NCBI GenBank assembly: GCA_012656075.1
Contig: JAAKBF010000202.1
Location: forward strand, 186,001-250,000
Source of the DNA: Phytophthora hibernalis
Lineage: Eukaryota; Oomycota; Peronosporomycetes; Peronosporales; Peronosporaceae
Direction of reading: 5' to 3'
DNA: 64,000 bases
This document shows positions 1 to 11,153 of this stretch, piece by piece. The translations under genes were made by a program, and so were the position numbers. The notes under the pieces were generated by a model. That model did no database searches. It had not been told where the DNA came from and worked only from the letters and a program-made list of their open reading frames with translations. Position 1 is the stretch's first letter, and the number at the start of each line of letters is the position of its first letter.

Positions 1-1201
1 GACGTAGCGAAAAGGCCGGTTAGCAGTCCGCCCATGACACCAACGCAACCGTGGATAGCGAACGAGTCCAACGTGTCGTCGTATCGAAGGTGGTTTTTCA
101 TTTGAATAGCACTGAAACCTGTCGCCGCGCCAATCACACCAAAACCACTGACGCCCACGGATACACGTATCCACAAGCAGGGGTGATAGCCACAAGACCC
201 GCGACAGCACCACTCGCAGCTCCACAGGGATCGAACTTCCTGCACGTTGCAAATTCGAGCCCCACCCACGTCAGGAAACCAGAACTCGAAGCCAGATGAG
301 TGTTGATGGCAGCAATGGCGGCGATGCCATCAGCCGCGCCTTGAGAACCGGCATTGAAACCAAACCAGCCGAACCACAACAGTGTGACACCGATCATCAC
401 CAGTGGAACATTGTGCGGTTTCACGGGCTCTGTATGATTGTAGCGCTTTCCAACCATGAGAGCTGCAGCTAGGGCACCGAATCCGCTCGAAATGTGGATG
501 ACTGTGCCGCCAGCAAAATCGAGAGACCCCATTTTACCCTCCCAGCCCATGGCGGTAATCTCCCACGAGTTATCAAGCTTCAGAGACCACATCCAGTGGG
601 CCAGCGGGTCGTACACGAGTGTCGTCCACAGCAAGATGAAAAGCAGGAAGGTCCCATATTTCATGCGCCCCACGATACCACCGCTGAGCAAGGCAGGAGT
701 GATCATGGCGAACTGCGTCTGGAAGAAGGCGAAGAGGATATGAGGAATCTGGGTACCGTATGTGCCGCTAGGAACTGCACGGACGTTGCTGTAGCCGGCC
801 CACTCGAAAACACCGTGCGACCCGAAGGCGGCTGAGTAACCGAATGCCCAGAACTGGATCGACACTAGGGCCATGCTCACGAAAGACATCATGATCGTAT
901 TGGACGCCATCTCTTCACCGGCAAGACCAGCATAGAAGAAAGCCACTCCCGGGGTCATGATCATCACCAACGCACTCGCCATGAGCATCCACGCAGTGTT
1001 ACCCGAATCAAGTGCTTGGCCATAGTCGGTCTCGGTCTTTTCACCTTGGCTCTTGTAGTCGACGCACTCGCCCGTCACCACGTCCAAGTACTGCGACACC
1101 AAACATTCGGCCGTCGAACCGGAGCCGCTCTGAGCCGCAGCAGTGGAGGTGAGAACCAACGTCAACGCTGCCAGCAAAGCTGCCCGTGTGTACCCGTTCA
1201 T
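1..1201 (-). CDS. Ammonium transporter (AMT/Amt family), copy 1, 3' end outside window
   Basis: AMT/MEP/Rh-family channel for ammonium uptake across the plasma membrane. The ATG at 1201-1199 starts a hydrophobic signal-like segment ending near TAAAQSGS, followed by a short extracellular Cys-containing stretch and the AMT membrane core. Visible family features are GVAFFYAGL, FAFFQTQFAMITPAL and DFAGGTVIHISSGFGAL, whose His is the first of the pore twin histidines. The second pore His lies in the motif LDSFAIHGC, which is read in another frame at the window edge. The frame breaks at the four-A run 141-144, where one base appears missing. Beyond it the reading resumes as AMT sequence to base 1, so the gene continues outside the window. 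It is a tandem paralogue of 1967-3510. I treat the break as probable sequence error, with pseudogenisation as the alternative. Confidence 0.9.
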
Positions 1202-1966
1202 GTTATTGGAGACTTGGAGTTCCAGCTGCAAGCTTTCGACGTGATACCTTGAGTACCTTGAGAGCAAGTTTTGGAATGAACCTCTGGGCGATGAGCGCCT
1301 GTTGTTATTGAAGAGCTGTTTACGTTTAGCCTTCTACATACACGAGTGAGCCTGTTGTAAAAAGAAAGAGTGTTAAAAAAGTAATCGGGATGGGGGCGAT
1401 TTCTTTTGGATCGGGCGGATGTCCTCACCACACATTGGCAAAGCGGGGTCGACTTTGTGAAATGCCATCAACACGATACATGTATTAAGGTAAAATGCCA
1501 ATTATGGCACGGTTTCGATGGTGTTCAAAAACGGCACAAAGTTTAGTGAAATCAAGTCTAAAACCGTGCCATAATTGGCACCGTGCCAGAACTGGCATTT
1601 TACCTTACAGTCAAATGGAGCAAGGGCTTTGCCATGTAGAGGCGGGTGTACATAACCTTTGGCACGTTATCTGGAGACAGCTTCGATGATAAACCAAAAT
1701 GACGATACAAAATCAAGCACCTGGACACAATCACATGACACCGGACCGCCATGGTTGCACACAAACTCGCATACCGGTATTAACCGTAAAATACATGTAT
1801 TAATACATGCACTGTACTGTAGTACCAAATATCATGAGCACTGACGTGAAAACCACCATATATTTCCCATCGAAATAGGGTTGTACCGCGTACCGGTAGC
1901 AGTTCAATCAATCTAACATTCTTGCACACTTCGTCGTAAGAGTCGAACGGTGGGCTTCTCGCTCGC
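1202..1966. other. Intergenic region between tandem AMT genes
   Basis: Promoter and 5' UTR of AMT copy 1 followed by the 3' flank of copy 2. It holds a small TIR element (1488-1605) and the perfect palindrome CATGTATTAATACATG at 1794-1809. No coding sequence is recognisable. Confidence 0.6.
1488..1605. mobile_element. 118-bp MITE-like TIR element flanked by TA
   Basis: The left end begins AGGTAAAATGCCAATTATGG and the right end is its near-perfect reverse complement over about 25 bp (two mismatches). TA dinucleotides flank both sides (1486-1487 and 1606-1607), as expected of a Tc1/mariner-type target duplication. A second, exact inverted copy of the inner arm (1561-1580) lies just inside the right end. 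There is no coding capacity. Confidence 0.65.
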
Positions 1967-3510
1967 TTAAACATTCATAATGGGCTCCTTCTGCACGCTT
2001 TCCTGTGAGATACCCGGGGTCATCATCGCGGCAAAGTCGCTCGAGGGCGGGTTGGCCGCCTTTACGGTAGGGCCGGTGTGGTCCTGCGCGCTGTAATCGT
2101 AGGCGAGGCCACCATGGTACGACACATCAATTCCGTTCACCTCCTTCTCTTCATCCACACGAAGCCCAATCGTGATCTTGAGGACAAACAGAATGATGAT
2201 GGTCACCACGAACGAGTACGCCGCGGCCACGCACTGCGACACCAGCTGGTGTACAAACTGCATGCCGTTGCCGTAGAACGCGCCGCCCTCGATGTTCGGG
2301 TTCACCTCGGACGTGGCGAACAGACCGGTTAACAGTCCGCCCATGACACCGGCACACCCGTGGATAGCGAACGAGTCCAGCGTGTCGTCGTACCGCAGAT
2401 AGTTCTTCATGTGAACCGCGGCGAAGCCCGTAATGGCTCCGACCACACCGAAGATCACGGACGCCCAGGGGTAAACGTAACCACAGCCGGGGGTGATAGC
2501 AACTAGGCCAGCTACGGCGCCGCTAGCAGCTCCACAAGGATCGAACTTCTTGTACATGGCAAATTCCAGTGCCACCCACGTGAGAAACCCAGCACTAGGA
2601 GCCAAGTGTGTGTTGATAGCAGCTGTAGCAGCAATGCCATCAGCAGCGCCTTGAGAACCGGCGTTGAAGCCAAACCAACCGAACCACAGCAGCGTGGCGC
2701 CGATCATGACCAGCGGCACGTTGTGCGGTTTGACAGGGTCCCCATGGTTGTATCTCTTTCCAACCATGAGTGCGGCGGCCAGTGCTCCGAAACCGCTGGA
2801 AATATGGATGACGGTACCACCGGCAAAGTCGAGGAGCCCATCTTGCCCTCCCAGCCCATGGCGGTGATCGACCACGTGTTGTCAAGCTTGAGGGACCACA
2901 TCCAGTGGGCCAGCGGGTCGTACACGAGCGACGTCCAGAGCAGGATGAAGAGCAGGTAGCTGCCGAACTTCATGCGGCCCACAATGCCGCCACTGAGCAG
3001 AGCGGGTGTGATAGTCGCGAACTGTGTCTGGAAGAAGGCGAACAGGATGTGTGGGATGCCCGTGCCGTACGTGCCGCTGGGGATCTCGCGCACGTTGTTG
3101 TAGCCAGCCCAACCGAAGATGCCGTGCGACCCGAAAGCGGCCGAATACCCAAAGGCCCAGAACTGGATGGAAACCAGCGCCATGCTCACGAACGACATCA
3201 TCATCGTGTTGGACGCCATGTCCTCGCCGGCGAGCCCTGCGTAGAAGAAGGCCACGCCGGGCGTCATGATCATGACCAGCGCACTGGCCGCCAGCATCCA
3301 CGCCGTGTTGCCCGAGTCGATGGCCGTGTCAAAGTCCGTGCTGGCCTTCACGCCCTGGTTCTCGTAGTCCACGCACTCGTTCGAGTCCGTGTCCAGGTAC
3401 TGCGACACCAGACACGTCACGGCAGAGCCCGAGCCGCTCTGGGCAGAGGCCAATGAGGCCGTGGCCAATACCAGCGCCGAGAACAGCGTTACCCGCGTGA
3501 GCCAGTTCAT
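1967..3510 (-). CDS. Ammonium transporter (AMT/Amt family), copy 2
   Basis: Plasma-membrane ammonium channel. The ATG at 3510-3508 begins a signal-like hydrophobic segment (ends LASAQSGSGS), then about 11 membrane segments with GVAFFYAGLAGEDMASNT, FFQTQFATITPALLSGG, DFAGGTVIHISSGFGAL (first pore His) and LDSFAIHGCAGVMGG (second pore His). A cytosolic tail follows (EEKEVNGIDVSYHGGLAYDY) and ends at the TAA at 1967. The span gives about 514 residues, normal for the family. The frame breaks once near 2831-2836, between WEGKMGS and LDFAGGTV, where one C appears lost from CTCC(C)TCG. Reading on both sides is otherwise intact. The tail closely matches the stub at 4442-4655, marking recent tandem duplication. 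Probably functional if the indel is a sequence error. Confidence 0.92.
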
Positions 3511-4441
3511 CTTCAGCGTGTTGTTACGAGGCGCTTGACCTTGAGAGAGCTAATTCCGAAGTGAGAGACTAAAAATAACTTACCTGTCGCGCGACAGGTC
3601 CGCAGTGTAGGTTTGTGAAGACAGTGGGACCGAGTCATTTAGACAAACGGAGATGGGATGGGGATGGAGCACACTTTGCAGATGCATTTTAATGATGCAC
3701 ATGTACAAATTTTGTACGTGTACCGCGTGCGTTTGGCCCGAGTTTTGGGCGCGGTTTGGCGGACTCGCTCGCGGCGGTTTGGATGGAGGCGAGATGGAGC
3801 ATGGCGCTTTGCTGTCGCGCAGATATAAAACAATCGCATGGGAGGAAAAAGCGATCCAAGCAGCGGAGGTTGAAGAGAATAGGAGCTGCGACGCCAGAAA
3901 AAGGTGGGAAGCTGAAACCACGACGCGGTCATTGCAGCGCAGATGATTACGGCGCTACATGCTGCAGCCTGCCATGAAGAAAAGCTGACCGTGCTAACAC
4001 GGGTGAGGCCAATATTTGCTGTCGATAGAGGCGGCAATGCAATAATGGCAACGACAACAACGGCAAATGCAAAATGAACAGAATGAGTGGCACAACGTCA
4101 CGATGCATCCTCGCGACCTTTCAGGATATAATCACATAACCGGGACTAGATTAATGACGACGATTACGAGCCAATGGAAAGTGCACATTGGGTGATGTAG
4201 CCCTGTGCGTCGCACCGCGTCACTCACATCTCGAGTACCGTGATTCCGCTGTATTCGCGATCTTTTAATCTTATAAAGAGGAAAACGATGAGCAACGTTC
4301 TGTACACACTCAATGCCCAACAGGCAGCACTGTGCTGAGCACACGTTGCAGGCTTCACAACTCGGGTCGGGTCGCTCACGCATTGTTCCGAGTTTCATCA
4401 AAAACAAAACATAGGATACCACCGCTGGGCATACGCCGAAA
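3511..4441. other. Intergenic region, AMT copy 2 promoter side
   Basis: No gene is recognisable. It contains the upstream region of AMT copy 2 and the 3' flank of the AMT stub. Short open frames on both strands show no family motifs. Confidence 0.5.
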
Positions 4442-4655
4442 CTACACGCTCATGATCGGCTCCTTGCTGGCCGACTCAGACTGTGCAGGTGTCATCATAC
4501 TGGAGAAATCCCGGTCAGGCGGGTTGGCGGCCTTAAAATTGGGCGAGCTCGGGCCGTGCGTGCTGTGCTCGTAGGCAAGGCCGCCGTGGTACGAGACGTC
4601 CATGCCGTTCACTTCCTTATCTTCCGTCACGCGCAGACCCACCGTGAACTTGAGC
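4442..4655 (-). pseudogene. C-terminal stub of a further ammonium transporter
   Basis: About 70 codons reading LKFTVGLRVTEDKEVNGMDV, then YHGGLAYEHSTHG, ending KEPIMSV and a TAG at 4442-4444. This is the cytosolic tail of AMT copy 2 with scattered substitutions. The homology stops abruptly near 4655, where the sequence becomes unrelated GGGATAAA-rich DNA. No upstream membrane core remains, so this is a truncated copy left by duplication or by an insertion or deletion. Substitutions are conservative, so the loss looks fairly young. Confidence 0.85.
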
Positions 4656-4845
4656 GGTTACATATTAAACGGGTCTACTGCGGGTCTGGTAAGGGTGAAG
4701 GTCGGGCCTGTGTTTTTCACAGGTCAGTCCCTGGCAGGGTTCGCAGGTGGGTGGGACGGGATAAATGGGATATGGGATAAACCAAATCCCACCTGGGATA
4801 AGGAATAAACCTTGAGACTGTTCGTCGAGCGTTTTCCATACATTA

Positions 4846-5700
4846 GAGGATGTTAGCAAACTCGTATTTTACGAGATGGAGACAAAGAAACGCGCGGTGT
4901 ACTGTCTATGTGTTCGATCTCGTAGAATGGCAGTCATGTACGAACAGGATTCTAAGATTCTCCAAGAAAGTCGTAAGAGCTCTCACGACATGACTAGGCT
5001 TTTGATTGGCTATATATATTATTTCACTCGGCACTAAGCATGCATGACACGGTGTCAGACACCTGAGGTCGCTAAGCCCGCCCCTTCTTCTGCCACGGAC
5101 GACCCGACCCACCCGACGCCCCTTCCCTCCACCCCTCTTCTGGCGAGCAATCTCCTGCTGCAATACCTGCCAAATCTGCCAAGTCGAAGCTAATCAGACG
5201 CGGAAAATTTACCCAGGAGTGAGGAGCTAGACTTAGTCCTCTTGTATGCTATGACTAGGTACGCCCCATACGCTACTTACTGCGTATTAGCATAGCAAAG
5301 ACAAGGGGTGATGTCGCTAGTTCTGCCTTATTAATAGCAAAAACTGCGCTGGGTCTTGCTGCCGTAGTGCGGACATCGCAATGCAGTCCTGAGTTAACGG
5401 ATTCCTTCCTTCGTGAGGCAATAATCCTGGCAATAATCCTTGCAGCGCCTGTTGAGCCAAGCGGACGTCCGGGGTGCGAAGCCGCTCTGTCTCATTGGGG
5501 AACAGGCGAAGTAGAAGTGCAAGACGGGTGCGTGGGTCACGAGCCAGGAAAGCGAGCTCTATGGTTGAGAGAGTTAGGGTGATTTCATGAGAAAACGATT
5601 TACCAGATTGCTAACATTGTTGGAAATGTCGTAAATACCGAAAACATAAACACGCGAGTCGGAAGTCGTATCGGGAATTTACGAGTTTGCTAACATCCTC
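4846..5700. mobile_element. 855-bp non-autonomous TIR element with TA flanks
   Basis: A 21-bp perfect terminal inverted repeat, starting GAGGATGTTAGCAAACTCGT at 4846 and reverse-complemented at 5680-5700. TA lies immediately outside both ends (4844-4845 and 5701-5702), which suits Tc1/mariner/pogo-type insertion. The interior shows no transposase motif. A weaker internal copy of the TIR core (GCTAACATTG) lies near 5610. Confidence 0.7.
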
Positions 5701-6215
5701 TAACAGATTACCCGTTATTAAAATACCAGTCAGCAAAAAATTTAAACTTGAATAAGATATGGAATTCGATTTGAAGCTCTTTACAAAATTATTTGTTTTG
5801 TAATGTTGATCTAAACTGCTGGACTGTTTAACTAGGTATGTGAAGTATAAGTCAGTGGTTACTTATTGACGATACTTTTACAATATCTTGTAAAGAGCTG
5901 CAAAGTAATTGCTCAACACGCACGATATTAATGTACACTGCCTGCCCACACGTATCAAACTACCGGTACATGTATGTTACCCATTCATTTTGCAACGTGT
6001 TGATCGAATATATGTTCCTTACATGTATTAATATTAGGCCCTTAGTTTAAAAAATCCATAAATTCCGGCATAAAACCCAAAATCCATAATACCTCTCAAC
6101 CCAGTTGTCATCCCTCCCAAGCCCCTTTCGACAACGTGGGATTTAAGAACCCTGGTCCCTGGTCAGTCACCGGCGCGTCACTTCACCGAATGCCCACTCA
6201 CCGAATCGCCACCAA
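5701..6215. other. AT-rich intergenic stretch
   Basis: AT-rich DNA between two TIR elements. No coding, RNA or repeat structure is recognisable beyond short ACATGTATT-type palindromic words (for example near 6023). Confidence 0.5.
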
Positions 6216-7163
6216 CCCGCGTAGTACTATTTTGGGAAAACGTCAAAAGGTGTGTATACCCGAAACCTTGTGTCAAAAACGTTTACAGAACGCTGTGAAG
6301 TGTTGGTCGCTCTCATGTTTCAACCGAACACACGTACTGACACTGGTTTTAGTGGTAGCCAGTGCATTCGGGCCGAAACCCGGTTCACCGAGGGAAACCC
6401 GGCCCAGACGAATAGGCCCGGATCAAAATCGCGTACGTCGTAATACTGCGACTGAGGGACGAGTACTGTAGCAATGACGTTGGTGCCAGCCAAGAGCGGA
6501 GTCCAGTCGTACTCCGAAGCCGAGCGCAGGTCGCACATTGCCTGCCCTTTTCAAGTCGGGTACGTCAAGGCCAAGTCCCGGAAGAGCGATAAATATCTCG
6601 GCGAGCTCCCGTCTGCGACTCGGCGAGAACTTATCGTTGCGGTGTGATGAAAGCGGTGCCGCTGAGCACGTATACACCCTCCCCAGGGCGAGTGTAGGTC
6701 TTCCTGAGGAATTGATCCTAAAATAAATCTAATATTATAGGCATAAAGTGCGTGTGTACCCGATTCAAACGCTTAGAGTGTCCACCTCGCTGGAATCGCT
6801 CTCATCTCCGATGTCGTCAACGTCGACATTCATTGCTGTCCCTCAGTCAGAATATCCGGTACTGAAGCCTGAAATGGCGTGTATCGGACTTGAGGCGACA
6901 TAACGAAACCCACCCAACTCCGGGTTTAGGCGGGTATGGGTCAGAACCCGCTGGAATCAATGCATAGCAATTCATCTCTATGTACACACATTGTGGCATC
7001 ATTGAACTCGGATTCATACACGTTGTGACGCACGTTTCCTCCCCATCACATACTGTCGATACTGGCAGCCCTATACCCACCTACTGACGCACGTTTACAC
7101 CTTTTGACACAAGGTTTCGGATATACACACCTTTTGACGTTTCCCAAAATAGTACTACGCGGG
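6216..7163. mobile_element. 948-bp element with about 70-bp terminal inverted repeats
   Basis: The left end starts CCCGCGTAGTACTATTTTGG at 6216. Its reverse complement ends at 7163 and matches over roughly 68 bp with a few mismatches and small gaps (left arm to about 6284, right arm from about 7091). The interior carries no recognisable transposase, so this is a long-TIR non-autonomous or foldback element. No clear target duplication is visible, so the class is unassigned. Confidence 0.7.
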
Positions 7164-9009
7164 CAGTAATACAGTACTGTCATTTAACAACATGTATTAA
7201 TACATGTTCTAGTATTAATACCACCCAAACTTTATACCGAAAGGACCTTTGCAATCGAAACGACACAACTCGGTTTACCGGTTTACCCGGTATATTTCAA
7301 GAAAGTATTTTACTTGAGAACGCAACTTGTATTTTACGGGTCAGGTGCGGGGTCAGCCGATTCCACTCCGGCTTACGTTAGCATGAACTTGCATTGAGAA
7401 GCCAGTCCGGTCAAAGCCGGAGTTCGAGGCAGCCAAGCCTTGGACGAACATGCGGGTAGGGGAACAAAAAGTGGGTGAGAAATGCTTCCACGAAAAAGAG
7501 GGAACATGATAAACGTGATTTTCGTGTTCTCCTCGCTAAAGTGCGAGAACTACGAACATTTTTGCGAGCTTCCCTCCCGATATTCGTTCTCGCGCATTTC
7601 GTATTTAAGCGGATCTGGCACGTTCGTATCCTACGCGTTGGATTGGCTGAAAATCGCACGATCTTCCACAGCTGCACTGAAATTTATCGAGCTCACTCGC
7701 GAAGATATCCGCTGCCCAAGAAGCGGCCTGCGCTCGCGTGTGAGCTTTCAACGCGCTCGAAGAGCAGCCGACAGACTCGAGACCTTCCTGCTAGTACTGC
7801 AAGGCAGCATGTTCTCTTGCCAGCACTTGGGTCTGGTAGAGAAACTGCTGGGCGAGCGCAGCGACGTGGTCCTTGACGCTGGGGCCGAGTGCTTGAACAG
7901 ATGTAGTTGCTGCGTTGTGAGCGACGACAAGCGCTGCACTACTGTCAGCACCAGCGGCGCTGATCTCTCCGTCGTCAGCGACGTCGGCGTCGACGTCGAT
8001 CTCCACATCGTCCTGAGCAGCATCAGCTAGAGTGCGAGCTTGAGCTCGTTAGCACCATCGTCGGGAAGACTGCAATATTCTCCCGCCTCTCCAAGATCTT
8101 GGTAAATTACCGTTTGACTAATAGCCAATCGCAGAAAAATATTTCTGCCAATCAGACCGGCGAGAAGCGAACACAGCCCACTGTGCAGTGCACACGTTTG
8201 AGCTTCGTCCGTTGTATCCGCAAACCGATACAACGGACGAAGCTCCAAAACCTCGAGAACAATATTCTTGAGGTTTTTTACCTCCCCACTTCGTTCCACG
8301 AGCAGTGTTCTTCCAATGTGCCAACTCGCGCTTTTTGCAGCGTATGCACTGCAACGGCGGTACATGTAACGCTCAAATTTTAGCCTAAAATGGCTTCAGA
8401 ATGCACAATCGGTCCATCCCCTTCTGATACCGCGTGACGCGTCCAGAAGGACCAATCGAGTGGGGCGACGTCAGCAAACGAGTCCAGCGTTGAAGTGAGA
8501 ATGGCTAACATCGCCGAGCTTTCAATGCTGAACGCGGGTGACACGCAAATCAAACCTCCACAATGGACTCTATGGATTAATATTAATTTTGCGCTACACG
8601 TTATTGGATCGAAGCCGGGTTTCACCGCAGCAAGACATGCTAACGTTATCAATATTTGAGGAAGTTGTTGACCTTTGCCGAGGCAGAAATCATTGAACCT
8701 TTTAGTACATGTAGTATGTAAGTCGAATTACGGGTACCACAATCAACACTCCATTCTCACCGTTCGTACAGCATTCCAGCACTCAGTTTCGCCTTCCATG
8801 GCCGTGAATTGCGGCGCACCGGCCTCAAATCCGACCCCATGCCGATGCCCCAACCTCGCAGATGCTCTCCATGCTTTGGGTCTTTGCAAAGGAGTTTCAA
8901 CGCCACCTGCGCAAATGGTATAGTCAGCGGAGCCAGTCGTTGCAAAGCTCAGTTCGCAATTTGCATCGGCCAGCTCAAGACCCCTTGGTGACGCTCACCA
9001 CACGCAAGC
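7164..9009. other. Intergenic region upstream of AMT copy 3
   Basis: No gene is called. It contains the palindrome CATGTATTAATACATG (7191-7206), paired hairpins at 8200-8277, and the presumed promoter of the plus-strand AMT gene. A minus-strand open stretch near 7791-8035 reads as an acidic then Gln-rich helix-like peptide, but it lacks an ATG and ends in TAG, so I leave it uncalled. Confidence 0.45.
8200..8277. repeat. Two adjacent hairpins, the first with perfect 19-bp arms
   Basis: The first hairpin has arms 8200-8218 and 8227-8245 (GAGCTTCGTCCGTTGTATC and its exact complement) around an 8-nt loop. It is followed directly by an imperfect AT-centred hairpin, AAAACCTC...GAGGTTTT (8247-8277). 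There is no T-tract pattern of a bacterial-type terminator and the context is eukaryotic. It could be a hairpin RNA, a snap-back insertion or a cruciform. Confidence 0.6.
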
Positions 9010-10574
9010 ATGCTCCGACCCGATAACCCGTCGCTCGTTCGACTCGCGCTCGCTGCTACGGCATTCGTCGCACTCGGGGCCCTTGTCGTCTCAGCTCAAG
9101 ACACATCTGGATCGACCGTCACTTGCGATGTATCACAATACCTCGACTCCACCATCAACGAGTGCGTCAACTACTCGTCCCGAAGCGAAAAGGCCGGCAG
9201 AGCCTATGACACCACCGTCGACTCCGGGAACACGGCCTGGATGCTCATGTCCAGTGCTTTGGTTATGCTCATGACCCCCGGTGTCGCCTTCTTCTACGCT
9301 GGATTGGCCGGTGAAGATATGGCATCAAACACCATGATGATGTCCTTTGTCAGCATGGCACTGGTGTCCATCCAGTTCTGGGCGTTTGGTTATTCGGCTT
9401 GCTTTAGCTCGGACGGGATCTTCGCCTGGGCGGGATATAACAATGTTGGTGCGATTCCTAGCGGCACATACGGTGGCGGCATTCCCCACATCCTGTTCGC
9501 CTTCTTCCAGACGCAATTCGCCATGATCACGCCGGCGTTGATCAGTGGCGGCATCGTCGGCCGCATGAAGTTCGGCAGCTACCTGCTGTTTATCTTGCTG
9601 TGGACGTCGCTCGTGTACGACCCGCTGGCCCACTGGATGTGGTCGCTGAAACTCGACGAGAACTGGGAGATCACCGCTATGGGCTGGGAAGGCAAGATGG
9701 GTGCACTCGACTTTGCCGGCGGAACTGTTATCCACGTCTCCAGTGGATTCGGTGCGCTCGTGGCTGCCGTGGTGGTGGGCAAGCGGTACAACCATGGTGA
9801 ATCGGTGAAGCCCCACAACGTCCCGTTGGTGATGATTGGTGCGACGCTGCTGTGGTTCGGCTGGTTTGGGTTCAACGCCGGCTCACAGGGCGCTGCTGAT
9901 GGAATTGCTGCGATTGCTGCAATTAACACGCACCTGGCGCCATGCGCCGGATTCCTGACCTGGTCAGCACTTGAGTTTACCGTTCACAAGAAGTTCGACC
10001 CTTGTGGCGCCATTAGCGGAGCTGTCGCTGGTCTCGTTGCCATCACGCCTGGATGCGCATTTGTGTACCCGTGGGCTGCAGTCATTTTTGGCGTCGTCGG
10101 TGCTGTCACGGGGTTCGGAGCTGTTCATTTGAAGAATGTGTTGCGTTATGACGACACGCTCGACTCGTTTGGCATTCACGGCTGCGGGGGTTCATGGGCG
10201 GTCTACTTACGGGTCTATTTGCTACATCTGACGTCAACTCTGCCATCGAGGGCGGTGCGTTCTATGGTCACGGGATGCAGTTCGTGCACCAACTTGTCTC
10301 GCAGTGCGTGGCAGCAGCCTACTCAGGGGTTGTAACGTTCCTGATTCTAATGGCCCTCAAGTACACTGTGGGCCTTCGCGTTTCAGAGGAGAAGGAGGTG
10401 AACGGCATGGATGTTTCGTACCATGGAGGTCAGGCTTACGACTACAGTGCCCACGGCGGGTCGAGCTCGCCTACTGTCAAGGCAGCGAATCCACCCGCTG
10501 GCGACTTCATGAGTATGATGGCCCCAGCCCAGACCAACGGCCACGGTATCAATGACACTGCGAGCGAACTCTAA
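9010..10574 (+). CDS. Ammonium transporter (AMT/Amt family), copy 3
   Basis: Plasma-membrane ammonium channel, on the strand opposite copies 1 and 2. The ATG at 9010 starts MLRPDNPSLVRLALAATAF, a signal-like segment ending near VSAQDTSG. The AMT core follows with GVAFFYAGLAGEDMASNT, DFAGGTVIHVSSGFGAL (first pore His) and LDSFGIHGCGG (second pore His). The tail reads EEKEVNGMDVSYHGGQAYDY and the stop TAA ends at 10574, giving about 521 residues. The frame breaks once at about 10184-10193 (GCGGGGGTTCATGGGC), just after the second pore His, where one base is missing relative to the paralogues. More diverged from copies 1 and 2 than they are from each other. Regulation is not visible. Confidence 0.92.
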
Positions 10575-11153
10575 GGGTTACAGTCGCGTTGTAGTCATGA
10601 CCATTTAGCGTTGCTTGCCGAAAACACTACACTTCTAGTCTATTTGAAACAGCAACATATTAAATACTTCGAAGCACTTCTTTTGGTCGACCGAGCAACT
10701 GATGCAACTTGCACTCATGCAAGTCCTAGAACCCTCTCACTCGACGTGTGACCCCAGTCGTGAGAAAAGATCTGCCGCTCGAATTCTATTGGTCCGTCCC
10801 TTCAACGTCGACGTGGCTTCACTTTCGGTGGTCGGATATTTCTATCTCAAATAGAAATCTACGAACACCGAAAATAATGCCTACATGCTACAGATTCCGC
10901 GGCAGGGACTATATGCACAGTAAAAATGTCTCATACAGCACAGTCTTACACATTCCCGCACAGTCTTGCACAATCTGATGTCCTTTCTGGTGGGCAGACT
11001 TGTCATCTGTTGGATAGACTGGCCATCTGCTGATCAGCTTTCTCTGCAACGACGAAGCATTTGTGTGTAGGGCGTCCTTGTTGAAAGCACAAAAGTCTGC
11101 AGAAGCCGGAGTGATGGTCGCTGACGGCGGTCAAGCTCGTCGAATTTTGCTAA
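10575..11153. other. Intergenic region 3' of AMT copy 3
   Basis: No gene. It holds a palindromic repeat (10735-10880) that recurs at 26945-27091 beside the AMT relic. Confidence 0.5.
10735..10880. repeat. Dispersed palindromic repeat, copy 1
   Basis: About 140 bp, from roughly CTCGACGTGTGACCCCAGTC to GAAAATAATGCC, with a second copy at 26945-27091. Its right part (10825-10871) is an imperfect hairpin: TCGGTGGTCGGATATTTCTA pairs with TAGAAATCTACGAACACCGA. The family is unknown, possibly the end of a foldback element. Confidence 0.65.

Noticed and set aside
2905..3456. Long antisense open frames across the AMT genes
   Set aside because: They mirror GC-biased third positions of the real transporter frame, and their translations are Arg/His/Val-rich with no motif.
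7482..8035. Open frames on both strands near 7.5-8.0 kb
   Set aside because: The plus frame has no motif. The minus frame (IDVDADVADDGEISAAGA...) is protein-like but has no ATG and ends in TAG. Support is too weak to call a gene.
10184..10193. Programmed ribosomal frameshifting in the AMT genes
   Set aside because: Each paralogue breaks at a different place and sequence, with no shared slippery site. Independent indels or sequence errors explain it better.
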